A stretch of DNA of 64,000 nt from G963692885 sp964658655 (GTDB lineage: Bacteria > Acidobacteriota > Terriglobia > Terriglobales > Acidobacteriaceae). Every line of letters starts with the position of its first letter. The stretch's first letter is position 1. The position numbers and the translations under genes were made by a program. The notes below the pieces were generated by a model. The model searched no databases and had not been told where the DNA came from. It worked only from the letters and a program-made list of their open reading frames with translations. This document shows positions 25,562 through 33,783 of the stretch, piece after piece. The stretch is taken from assembly GCA_964658655.1 (NCBI GenBank), contig CAZZZL010000010.1:62001-126000 (forward strand), in the 5' to 3' direction.

Positions 25562-27166
25562 ATGACGACGGCATTTCGGCGGGACTTCCTGAAGATGGCG
25601 GCAAGTGGCATGGCTGCCTCTGCATTGACGACAGTGGGCGCGCAGTCAGCGGAGGCTCAAGCGACAGACCCGTCAACCCACAATTTCTTTAACGTCCGCA
25701 GCTTCGGCGCAAAGGGTGACGGCAACGCGATCGACACTGCCGCTATCAATAGCGCGATTGAAGAGGCCGCAAAGCATGGCGGTGGCACTGTGTTTTTTCC
25801 TGCCGGCACCTATGCGAGCTATTCGATTCACCTCAAAAGCTACGTCGCACTCTATCTCGACCAGGGCGCAACGATACTTGCAGCCTCAGTCCCTCTCGAA
25901 GGAACAACGACCGGCGGCTACGATGCTGCCGAGCCGCAAGGTGCGTGGGAACCCTACCAGGATTACGGACACAATCACTGGCACAATAGCCTGATCTGGG
26001 GTGAAGATATTCACTACTTCGCCATCCTCGGGCCCGGTCTGATCTGGGGCAAGGGCCTGACGCGCGCACATAAAGAAGACACGCACCTGCCGGATACCGC
26101 AAAACCAGGCGTTGGCAACAAGGCGATCGCGCTCAAGAACTGCCGCAACGTCATCCTCAGCGATTTCTCGATCCTGGCGGGCGGCTGGTTCGGCATTCTC
26201 GCGACCGGTGTCGACAACCTGACCATCGACAACCTTAAAATCGACACCAACCGCGATGGTATGGACATTGACTGCTGCCGCAATGTGCGCGTCTCCAACT
26301 GCAGCGTGAACTCACCATGGGATGACGCTATTTGTCCCAAGAGTTCTTTCGCCCTCGGCTATGCGCGTCCGACCGAATATGTAACTATCAGTAATTGTTA
26401 CGTAACCGGCAAATACCAGCTTGGCACCATGCTGGACGGCACCTGGAAGACATTTCCGGGAGGCATGAAAGATGCGACTGGCCGCATCAAGTGTGGGACG
26501 GAATCAAACGGCGGCTTCAAGAACATCACGATCGCCAACTGCATCTTCGACGGCTGCCAGGGACTGGCACTCGAGACCGAAGACGGTGCTGTCTGCGAAG
26601 ACATCACGATTACCAACCTGACAATGCGCGACATTCGCACAGCTCCGTTTTTTCTGCGACTCGGCCAGCGCATGCGCGGACCGAAGGGTGTCCCGGTCGG
26701 TACATTGAAGCGCGTCGTCATCAGCAATGTAACGTGCCATGGCTCTTCAACCGATTATTCATCGATCATCAGTGGCGTTCCCGGCCACCTGATTGAAGAT
26801 CTTAAGATAAGCGACCTCTATATTCATCAACTCGGCGGCGGGACAAAGGAAATGGCCGCGCTGCAACCGCCTGAGAAAGCCGACAGCTATCCAGATCCGG
26901 GCATGTTCGGCAAGCTCCCGGCCGCCGGATTCTTCATCCGCCACGCACGCAATCTCGAAATGTCGAATATCGAAATTGCAACAGAGGCGACAGACCAGCG
27001 CCCCGCTTTCTGGCTGCGTGATGTCAACGGAGCCGACTTCTTCCGCATACGAACACCAGCAGCAGCATCGGCCTTCGCGCTCGACCAGGTAAAAGACTTC
27101 CGTGTCTTCGGCAGCCGCAGGATCAAGGACACCATCCTTGAGCAGGCAGACGGCAAGTCGATCTGA
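25562..27166 (+). CDS. Tat-exported glycoside hydrolase family 28-like protein (polygalacturonase-type)
   Basis: A 534-residue right-handed beta-helix enzyme that probably hydrolyses pectin or related galacturonans outside the cytoplasm. The N-terminus has the twin-arginine motif (FRRDFLKMAASG) and an AxA site near AEAQA. FNVRSFGAKGDGNAIDT is the pectate-lyase-3/GH28 start; KIDTNRDGMDIDCCRNV and NSPWDDAICPKSS hold the catalytic Asp positions, and GRIKCGTESNGG corresponds to the RIK region. The usual GHG motif is not evident, so the specificity is uncertain. The ATG at 25562 follows GGGAG. Confidence 0.82.
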   Translation: MTTAFRRDFLKMAASGMAASALTTVGAQSAEAQATDPSTHNFFNVRSFGAKGDGNAIDTAAINSAIEEAAKHGGGTVFFPAGTYASYSIHLKSYVALYLDQGATILAASVPLEGTTTGGYDAAEPQGAWEPYQDYGHNHWHNSLIWGEDIHYFAILGPGLIWGKGLTRAHKEDTHLPDTAKPGVGNKAIALKNCRNVILSDFSILAGGWFGILATGVDNLTIDNLKIDTNRDGMDIDCCRNVRVSNCSVNSPWDDAICPKSSFALGYARPTEYVTISNCYVTGKYQLGTMLDGTWKTFPGGMKDATGRIKCGTESNGGFKNITIANCIFDGCQGLALETEDGAVCEDITITNLTMRDIRTAPFFLRLGQRMRGPKGVPVGTLKRVVISNVTCHGSSTDYSSIISGVPGHLIEDLKISDLYIHQLGGGTKEMAALQPPEKADSYPDPGMFGKLPAAGFFIRHARNLEMSNIEIATEATDQRPAFWLRDVNGADFFRIRTPAAASAFALDQVKDFRVFGSRRIKDTILEQADGKSI

Positions 27167-27179
27167 CGGTGCCCAAATC

Positions 27180-27295
27180 TTTGTCATCCCGACCGAAGTG
27201 GAGGGATCTGCATCTTGCCACGCCCGCCACACTTCGCGCATGATGCAAATAACGTGCAGCGCTCCACGTTGCTCCGGTCGGGATGACCAGACAAA
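27180..27295. repeat. Inverted-repeat element (two-armed copy of the dispersed palindromic repeat)
   Basis: The left arm (27183-27212) and the reverse complement of the right arm (27255-27287) share an exact 12-base end, GTCATCCCGACC, then remain similar through CGAAG/CGGAG, TGGAG and CTGCA. About 42 bases lie between the arms. The element sits between the convergent GH28 and fhs genes. The arms match the single copy at 20797. It resembles a REP pair or short MITE; no transposase is present. Confidence 0.65.
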
Positions 27296-27314
27296 CAGTT
27301 GTTCAGGTTAGTCC

Positions 27315-28931
27315 CTAAGACAAACCTGTAATTTCCCCGGCAGCATCAACATCGATCTGCTCCGCGCGTGAAATCTTCGGAAGCCCCGGCATCAGCATCA
27401 TATTGCCCGCAATCGCTACCAGGAATCCTGCACCGGCCGACAGCGAAACACTTGTGATGTTCAGTGTCCAACCAGTTGGCGCTCCCGGTAATTTTGGATT
27501 GTCCGACAGCGAATACTGTGTCTTGGCAATACAAATCGGCAAACCTGCGAAACCCCAGTCACTGAATCGTTGCAACTGCGCCTCTGCTTCCTGCGAGAAC
27601 GTAACACCGTCAGCTCCATATATCTTGACTGCGACTTTTTCAATCTTCGTCTTCAATGGGTCAGAAGGAGAATAGACAGATTGCACCGGCGCATCCGGAT
27701 TGCTCTCAATCAATTTCACCACCGCTTCTGCAAGTTCCGTCGCACCTTCCGCACCCTTGTTGAATGCCTCTGAGAATGCGCACGGCAAGCCCTCATCCTG
27801 GCAAAAAGTTTGCAGAGCCTGGAGATCTTCGTCACTGTCTTTTGGAAATCGATTGATCGCAATCACAATCGGCAACTTGAACGCCCGGAGAATGCGAATA
27901 TGCGCGCCCAGGTTCTTCAGTCCCGCGGCAAGATCGCCTTCACCCTGCGTGCGCATGCTCTGCACTGTCGTCACCAATACAGCGGCCGACGGCCGTAGCT
28001 TAGACGATGGCATCACGATATCCATATACTTTTCGAGACCAAGATCAGACGCGAAGCCGCATTCGTTCACGACATAATCGGCCAGCCGCAAAGCCATCTT
28101 CTGCGAGATCACGCTGCTCGTGCCATGCGCGATGTTGGCGAATGGTCCCATGTGGACCAGCGCGGGAGTCCCCTCCGTCGTCTGCACGAGATTCGGCAGC
28201 AGTGCTTCGGACAACAGCGCCATCATCCCGCCGACCGCGTGCAGGTCTTTCGCGGTGACCGGCTTGCCGTCCTTCGTCGCGCCAACGATGATCGATTCCA
28301 GCCGCTTCCGCAGATCGGCGCGATCAGCTGCCAGCGCCATGATCGCCATGATCTCGGACGCGGCGGTAATCACAAATCCGGAATGACGATCTGCTCCCTC
28401 GCGTTTGCCGCCCGCGCTGACAACAATGCGTCGCAGGGCGCGATCGTTCATGTCCATCGCGCGAGGCCACGTAACCTGCTCCGGATCCAGGTTCAATTCA
28501 TTGCCGAAAAAGAGATGCGTATCAATCAATGCTGACAGCAGATTATGCGCCGAGGTGATCGCGTGAAAGTCGCCATGGAAATGAAGGTTGATTTTGGCCG
28601 CGGGCTCAACCTGCGCGCGACCGCCGCCGGACGCGCCGCCCTTCATCCCAAAGACCGGACCCAGCGATGGTTCACGCGAAGTAATGACGGCGCGCTTGCC
28701 AATGCGCTCGAGTCCCTGTGTCAGGCCAATCGCCGTGACAGTCTTGCCTTCGCCGGAAACAGTTGGCGTCGTCGCCGTCACCAGGATCAGTTTGCCGCGC
28801 TGCTTGAGCGAGATATTGTCCAGCAGTTCGAGCTTGATCTTGGCGCCGTGCGCGCTCACCTGTTCGTAATATTTTTGCGGAAGCCCAAGCTTTTCCGCGA
28901 TGGTTTGGACAGGGAGCAATTCATGAGTCAT
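27315..28931 (-). CDS. fhs: Formate--tetrahydrofolate ligase
   Basis: A 538-residue enzyme that makes 10-formyl-THF from formate, ATP and THF for one-carbon metabolism. The ATP loop is TPTVSGEGKTVTAIGLTQGL; FGMKGGASGGG, LHFHGDFHAITSAHNLLSA and IVIAINRFPKDSDEDL are typical of the family. The ATG at 28931 (MTHELLPVQ) fits family N-termini and has GAGGAAG upstream; the frame is open 18 codons further. Typical length is about 555. Confidence 0.95.
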   Translation of the reverse strand: MTHELLPVQTIAEKLGLPQKYYEQVSAHGAKIKLELLDNISLKQRGKLILVTATTPTVSGEGKTVTAIGLTQGLERIGKRAVITSREPSLGPVFGMKGGASGGGRAQVEPAAKINLHFHGDFHAITSAHNLLSALIDTHLFFGNELNLDPEQVTWPRAMDMNDRALRRIVVSAGGKREGADRHSGFVITAASEIMAIMALAADRADLRKRLESIIVGATKDGKPVTAKDLHAVGGMMALLSEALLPNLVQTTEGTPALVHMGPFANIAHGTSSVISQKMALRLADYVVNECGFASDLGLEKYMDIVMPSSKLRPSAAVLVTTVQSMRTQGEGDLAAGLKNLGAHIRILRAFKLPIVIAINRFPKDSDEDLQALQTFCQDEGLPCAFSEAFNKGAEGATELAEAVVKLIESNPDAPVQSVYSPSDPLKTKIEKVAVKIYGADGVTFSQEAEAQLQRFSDWGFAGLPICIAKTQYSLSDNPKLPGAPTGWTLNITSVSLSAGAGFLVAIAGNMMLMPGLPKISRAEQIDVDAAGEITGLS

Positions 28932-29039
28932 GGGTGCAGGATCTTCCTCGCTGAAGTGGATACATTCCATGCTACCGAAGTTCATGCGCTGTATACCGCG
29001 GCGATGGCATACACGGCCGTGTTGCGCGCAAAAAACAGC

Positions 29040-29573
29040 TTACGGCTTTGCTGTAAAAAAGCTGTACTTGGCAGAGTAAGGCACGCGCACCTCGGCATTT
29101 GCATGGCCTGCGTCACATCCAGAGGCCGGCGCTACGCCGCCATCTGTTTCGGTGCGCTCGACTGTCGTAACCTGGCTTAGCTTGCCGTTGCCTCCCGTGG
29201 ACGTCGCCGACAGAACAAGCCACGGAATCGTGCCGGTATGCGGCTTGCTGGTGATCAGTTTTCCCTGCACTTCACTGCCGTCATTAAGCCGCCATTTCGG
29301 TCCGGCGAAGTGTTTCCCGAAGGCGTGATGCGATGCGTCGAAGAGAGTTGCTTCCGGAGCCTTCAACTTCCATTTCCAGTCACCATCCTGCACGCAGGTG
29401 TAGATTTGAACACCTTCGCCCTTTGCGCTCAGCAGTATCGTTTCACCGGGACGCGCGAATGCATCCGTTGCCGGCATTGACGGAGCCTGTGCGCGGACAG
29501 TCGTTGTTCCGACCAGCCCGGCAATGCCCATCAGCGGGACGAAGAGCAAGGCAGCAAATGAATTCATGCTCAT
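29040..29573 (-). CDS. DUF3455-family secreted protein
   Basis: A 177-residue protein with a signal peptide (AALLFVPLMGIAGLVGTTTVRAQA) and a domain of the DUF3455 type: EGVQIYTCVQDGDWKWKLKAPEA, HFAGPKWRLNDGSEVQGK, PWLVLSATSTGGNGKLSQVT, and paired Cys in ASGCDAGH. It is expected in the periplasm. The biochemical role of the family is not established. It is flanked by fhs and MBOAT on the same strand but with gaps. Confidence 0.8.
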   Translation of the reverse strand: MSMNSFAALLFVPLMGIAGLVGTTTVRAQAPSMPATDAFARPGETILLSAKGEGVQIYTCVQDGDWKWKLKAPEATLFDASHHAFGKHFAGPKWRLNDGSEVQGKLITSKPHTGTIPWLVLSATSTGGNGKLSQVTTVERTETDGGVAPASGCDAGHANAEVRVPYSAKYSFFTAKP

Positions 29574-29626
29574 AGCCTACGAGCTTAACAGCGTATGGCA
29601 ACGGCAACATGACGCCGCACAGCGGG

Positions 29627-31195
29627 CTAAAACTGGAAATAGAGAAACCGGCTGGTGTCTTCCATATAGATGAGCGCAAGCAGAAATGCACCGCCGATCC
29701 ATACTGCCCAGCCAATGGTCGGCTGCCAGAGCATTCTCCGCCCCAACCAGCTATCGAGTGCTGCGACGCCATCGGCTGGATTGTAGCGTGCCAGTATCTG
29801 CTGTGTATTCGGCAGCAGCCAGATGATGGCGAACAGCACCACAAGCCGCGCAAAGATTTTCAATTCGTAGTGCGCACCGTGCAGGCCCAGTCCGTGCAGC
29901 GCGGTCATCGAGCTCATCATCTGGAAGGCGCCGGTGGTCGAATCGGCCCGGAAAAGTACCTGCCCGATCACTACACAAAAAAGCGTCAACAAGACGCAGC
30001 AGGTGCGCACCAGCCACGCGTTGGCTCCGGTTCGTTCGACAGGGTGATCGCCGGCCTTCCTGTTGCGGCCGCGCCAGATTCTCCACCCATGATTCACCGT
30101 CAGATACACGCCGTGAAATACGCCGAACAGCAGGAATTGAAAGCCCGCGCCGTGCCAGACACCGATGATGAACATCGAGAAGAGTGTTGGCAGTGCGACC
30201 ATGCTGGAAAAGCCTTCGATCGTCGCCGAGCCTTTGCGCGACACTCTCTTGCCCTTCGCCAGGCGACGTCGATTCACCCAGAGCGACACCGGGTTATAGA
30301 GATAAAGCGTCACATACCGCGTCAGCGTCATATGCCAGCGCGACCAGAAGTCGATGATGTTCGCGGCTTTGTACGGCGAATCGAAATTCAGTGGGAAGCG
30401 GATCGACAACATACGCGCCAGGCCGATTGCCATATCCGAGTAGCCGGAGAAGTCGAAGTACAGCTGTGCCGTATATGCCAGTACGCCGGACCATGCGCCC
30501 AGGGCCGTTAGCTCGCCAGGATGCGCGAAGGCCGCATCGGCAAAGGGTGCAATCGTATCGGCCAGGTACACCTTTTTGAACAGGCCCATCACGAACCACG
30601 AAAAGCCGACAGACAGATCATCCAGCCGCAGTCGATACGCACGGTTCTCGCGAAACTGCGGCATGATCTCGCTGTGGTGGAGCAGCGGCCCGGCAATCAG
30701 GTGCGGGAAGAATGTGACGAAGAGAACGTAATCCGTAAAATCCTGCGGCTCGGCTGCTCCCTGTCGCAGGTCGATCAGGTAAGCAATCTGCGTGAAAGTA
30801 AAAAACGAAATTCCCAGCGGCAGCAGAACTCCGGCGAACTGGTGAAGAACGACCTCCAGGCGGCCCAGCCCGTTCAGAATCGGGAACAGGTACTTGTAGT
30901 AGGCCAGCAGCAAGAGGTTGCCACTGACCCCGGCAAACAGGACGTATCCCTGTACTTTGTTCGACGCATCGCCGCGGGTCTTCAGCGCAGCCAGTATCCG
31001 TGAGCAGGCAAAGTTGAACAGGATCGAGCCGACCAGCAGGATCAAAAATTCCCGCCGCCACTCTGCATAGAACACCAGCGACATGATCGCCAGCCAGGTG
31101 ATCACCGCCCGGCGCCCGAGATAACCGGCTAACTGGTAGCCAATCAGGACAATGGGCAGAAAAATGAAGAGAAAGCCGAGCGAGTTAAAGAGCAA
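29627..31195 (-). CDS. MBOAT-family membrane O-acyltransferase (AlgI-like)
   Basis: A 522-residue polytopic protein that moves acyl groups across the cytoplasmic membrane onto extracytoplasmic polymers. MBOAT signatures: YFDFSGYSDMAIGLARML, FPLNFDSPYKAANIIDFWSRWHMTLTRYV, and the catalytic His in FIIGVWHGAGFQFLLFG. AlgI-type proteins normally pair with an SGNH/AlgX-type partner; the nearest candidate here is the SGNH protein at 20915, about 8 kb away on the other strand. Confidence 0.9.
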   Translation of the reverse strand: MLFNSLGFLFIFLPIVLIGYQLAGYLGRRAVITWLAIMSLVFYAEWRREFLILLVGSILFNFACSRILAALKTRGDASNKVQGYVLFAGVSGNLLLLAYYKYLFPILNGLGRLEVVLHQFAGVLLPLGISFFTFTQIAYLIDLRQGAAEPQDFTDYVLFVTFFPHLIAGPLLHHSEIMPQFRENRAYRLRLDDLSVGFSWFVMGLFKKVYLADTIAPFADAAFAHPGELTALGAWSGVLAYTAQLYFDFSGYSDMAIGLARMLSIRFPLNFDSPYKAANIIDFWSRWHMTLTRYVTLYLYNPVSLWVNRRRLAKGKRVSRKGSATIEGFSSMVALPTLFSMFIIGVWHGAGFQFLLFGVFHGVYLTVNHGWRIWRGRNRKAGDHPVERTGANAWLVRTCCVLLTLFCVVIGQVLFRADSTTGAFQMMSSMTALHGLGLHGAHYELKIFARLVVLFAIIWLLPNTQQILARYNPADGVAALDSWLGRRMLWQPTIGWAVWIGGAFLLALIYMEDTSRFLYFQF

Positions 31196-31543
31196 GCATC
31201 ATCCGTTGCGGGAAAACCCCTTGAAGGCGTCTCCAGTATCGCAGACGCAAGGTGATCATCTTTGGCAGGCTTTGTCGGGGCCCGATCGGTCCAGTCGCCG
31301 CTCGAGATTGACCTCACCTCGGTAAGCGACGTGACTCCCGACCTTTCCGCACCCTACATTTGTCATCCGGCCTACAATCGACGGTCAGGAACACAACCAT
31401 CTCCTTCTATTCAGCAACTCTTATAAATAGGTAACGAAATTGCAGGCGCACGTCCGGGTGCGTTTTCCAGCGGAAGATACGTTCAATCTGGGCCGCAAGG
31501 TGACCCATTTAACCCTTTAGTCCAGACCTGAGAGGCTGACAGA
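31196..31543. other. Intergenic region between divergent MBOAT and histidine kinase genes
   Basis: About 350 bases without a supported gene. It should hold both promoters. A TATAAAT-like -10 occurs near 31424-31430 on the plus strand and a short hairpin (CGCAC/GTGCG then TTTT) near 31448-31466. No repeats or RNA genes were recognised. Confidence 0.4.
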
Positions 31544-33112
31544 ATGTTGGAACCCATGCCAGACCCTCTTCTTTTTCGCACGCTTTTCGAGTCAACGCAG
31601 TCTGCGTCTATCGCTGTACTGGCCGACGCACCGCGGTTCACCATCGTCGCTGCGAGCCGTGCCTACTTGCAGATGGTCGGCGCCTCCGGTGAACAATTGA
31701 CGGGCAGGCCGATGCTGGACACTGAGCCCTACTGCAATCTGGATGTCCATGAGCAGGAGGGTCTGCGCGAGGCGCTCGATCAGCCACCCGCAGAGATCGA
31801 CAACGCACTCTCAAACGTCATTGTGCGTGGGAGCAGCCGGACCTGGACGGTCGCAACCATTCCTATTCTTGCCACCGACGGGCAGCGGGCCATGCTGCTG
31901 CTCACACTGGATCATCCATCTTCCGGCCAGCATGAGGGTATTCATTTGGGGGGCGGAAGACGGTCAAATGTAGAAAGCATCGATAGTCACGCCGACCGGA
32001 TCTCGGCGCCCAGGCGATACGGATCCTGTCAACTCCCGTCGCAGGAAGTCTTCGAGGCAGCCGCTCCGGGTTTCGCCGTTTTCGATCTCGAAGGAAACGT
32101 TATCGATTGCAACCCTGCGTTTGCTCACACCGTGGGCCGAAGCCGGGAGGAGTTGCAGACACTCAATTCTGCGGCTCTCGTTCATCCCGAGGACCGCGCC
32201 CGTAGCATTCAGCAGATCAAGCGCCTGGTCTCAGGCGAGATCACCTCTTTCGTCATCGAAAAGAGGTATATTCGGCCAGATGAGACTGTAGTGTGGGTCA
32301 GAAACTCTGTTTCGCTCATCCGCGCATCTGCAGGACAGCCGCCGCAGCTCGTGACCATCTCGGAAGACCTGACGTTGCTCCGCATGGCGGAACGGGCACT
32401 GATCAAGAATGAAAAGCTGGCCGCGGTCGGACGCCTGTCGGCCTCTATCGTTCACGAGCTGAACAACCCCTTGGAAGCTGTCACTAACCTGTTGTTCCTG
32501 ATAGGCCACACGTCGGAGCTGGATGAAATGCGGCGCTATGCGCGGCTTGCCGAAGAGGAGCTTGCGCGCGTGACCCAGATCGCCACCCAGACCCTGCGCT
32601 TCTACCGGCACGAGGCAGCACCGGCGCCTCTGCATATGGCCGATATTCTCGACAGCGTGCTTGCGCTCTTCGAAGGCCGCCTGCGCCGCCGCAACGTCAA
32701 CATCATCCGACGCTACCTGCCGACGTCGGATCCATTGCGCGCCTACAGCGGCGAAATCCGCCAGGTGTTCGTTAACCTGATCAGCAATGCACTCGACGCC
32801 ATGGGCGACACCGGCGACCTGCGCATCGATGTGCGGCCCTCACGCAACTGGGAGCATCCGGAAATCTCGGGTGTTCGTGTCACCATTTGCGACACCGGCA
32901 GCGGTATTCCAAGCGATATGCTGAAGCGCATCTTTGAGCCATTCGTCAGTACCAAGGAGAGCAACGGAACCGGTCTCGGATTGTGGATCTCCAAAGAGAT
33001 CGTCCGCAGGCATGGCGGGACCCTGCGCGTTCGGAGCAGTGTCAGTGGTAAGCGACACGGAACGGCCATGTCCGTCTTCCTGCCGCGCGACATCATCGCG
33101 GTGGCCGCCTGA
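31544..33112 (+). CDS. PAS-domain sensor histidine kinase
   Basis: A 522-residue kinase without transmembrane segments, so probably cytosolic. A PAS-like region is at about 10-125 and a second PAS at about 165-285 (FAVFDLEGNVIDCNPAFAHTVGRS). The HisKA helix follows, with the phospho-acceptor His in SASIVHELNNPLEAV (about 305), and the HATPase_c domain with N box NLISNALDAMG, G1 ICDTGSGIPSD and G2 GTGLGLWISKEIV. No response regulator gene is adjacent. The signal is unknown. Confidence 0.9.
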   Translation: MLEPMPDPLLFRTLFESTQSASIAVLADAPRFTIVAASRAYLQMVGASGEQLTGRPMLDTEPYCNLDVHEQEGLREALDQPPAEIDNALSNVIVRGSSRTWTVATIPILATDGQRAMLLLTLDHPSSGQHEGIHLGGGRRSNVESIDSHADRISAPRRYGSCQLPSQEVFEAAAPGFAVFDLEGNVIDCNPAFAHTVGRSREELQTLNSAALVHPEDRARSIQQIKRLVSGEITSFVIEKRYIRPDETVVWVRNSVSLIRASAGQPPQLVTISEDLTLLRMAERALIKNEKLAAVGRLSASIVHELNNPLEAVTNLLFLIGHTSELDEMRRYARLAEEELARVTQIATQTLRFYRHEAAPAPLHMADILDSVLALFEGRLRRRNVNIIRRYLPTSDPLRAYSGEIRQVFVNLISNALDAMGDTGDLRIDVRPSRNWEHPEISGVRVTICDTGSGIPSDMLKRIFEPFVSTKESNGTGLGLWISKEIVRRHGGTLRVRSSVSGKRHGTAMSVFLPRDIIAVAA

Positions 33113-33198
33113 AACGTCACTTTTGATGCGACAGCAAAAAGTCGCGTACCCCAGTCGGCATCGCATGTCAATCAAATGCACCCAGTCATCCTACGTGC

Positions 33199-33750
33199 AT
33201 GAATCCTGGCAATCACTCCGGCTCTGCAGACAGAAAACATTCCGAACAAGATCGACACTTTATGCGGTTGGCTATTGAGCAGGCCCATATAGGTCTCGCC
33301 ACACCAGGCGGCGCTCACGTGGGCTGCATTATTACCCGCAACGGCGAGGTGGTCGCGAGCGGTTTCAACGAAGTCGAGGGTCGCCACGATCCCACTGCTC
33401 ATTCTGAGATCGTCACCATCCGCCGCCTTTGCGCCGAGTGGCAGGTCACGAGCCTGGCCGGCTGTACCCTTTACTGCACCCTGCAACCCTGCGGCATGTG
33501 TACTGTCGCTTGCATCTGGGCAGGGGTCAGCCGCATAGTTTATGGAGCCACCCGCAACGACGTGCACTCGATCTACTTCGCCGAGCGCCACGCCAATACG
33601 GTGGATTATCTGCGCGACGCGTTCCGAAGCGACATCGAGCTGACCGGCGGCGTGCTCGACGAGGAATGTGCCGCCTTTTATATGAAAAAGGACGAGCCTG
33701 CCCCACCCGAGGCGGATCCGGCCCACGCACCCACTGTCGCGGCCAAATGA
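33199..33750 (+). CDS. Nucleoside/cytidine deaminase-family protein
   Basis: A 183-residue zinc deaminase of the guanine deaminase/TadA group. Zinc and catalytic residues: His and Glu in DPTAHSEIVTIRR and the two Cys in LQPCGMCTVACIWAG. It probably deaminates guanine or a related base. The start is uncertain: ATG 33199 lacks a ribosome site, and Met22 (33262) is closer to the normal family start. A Pro/Ala-rich tail ends the protein. The first histidine-motif position is His-Ser-Glu rather than His-Ala-Glu. Confidence 0.82.
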   Translation: MNPGNHSGSADRKHSEQDRHFMRLAIEQAHIGLATPGGAHVGCIITRNGEVVASGFNEVEGRHDPTAHSEIVTIRRLCAEWQVTSLAGCTLYCTLQPCGMCTVACIWAGVSRIVYGATRNDVHSIYFAERHANTVDYLRDAFRSDIELTGGVLDEECAAFYMKKDEPAPPEADPAHAPTVAAK

Positions 33751-33783
33751 CGGACGACTTCTGACATTGTCGCCGGAACGCCT

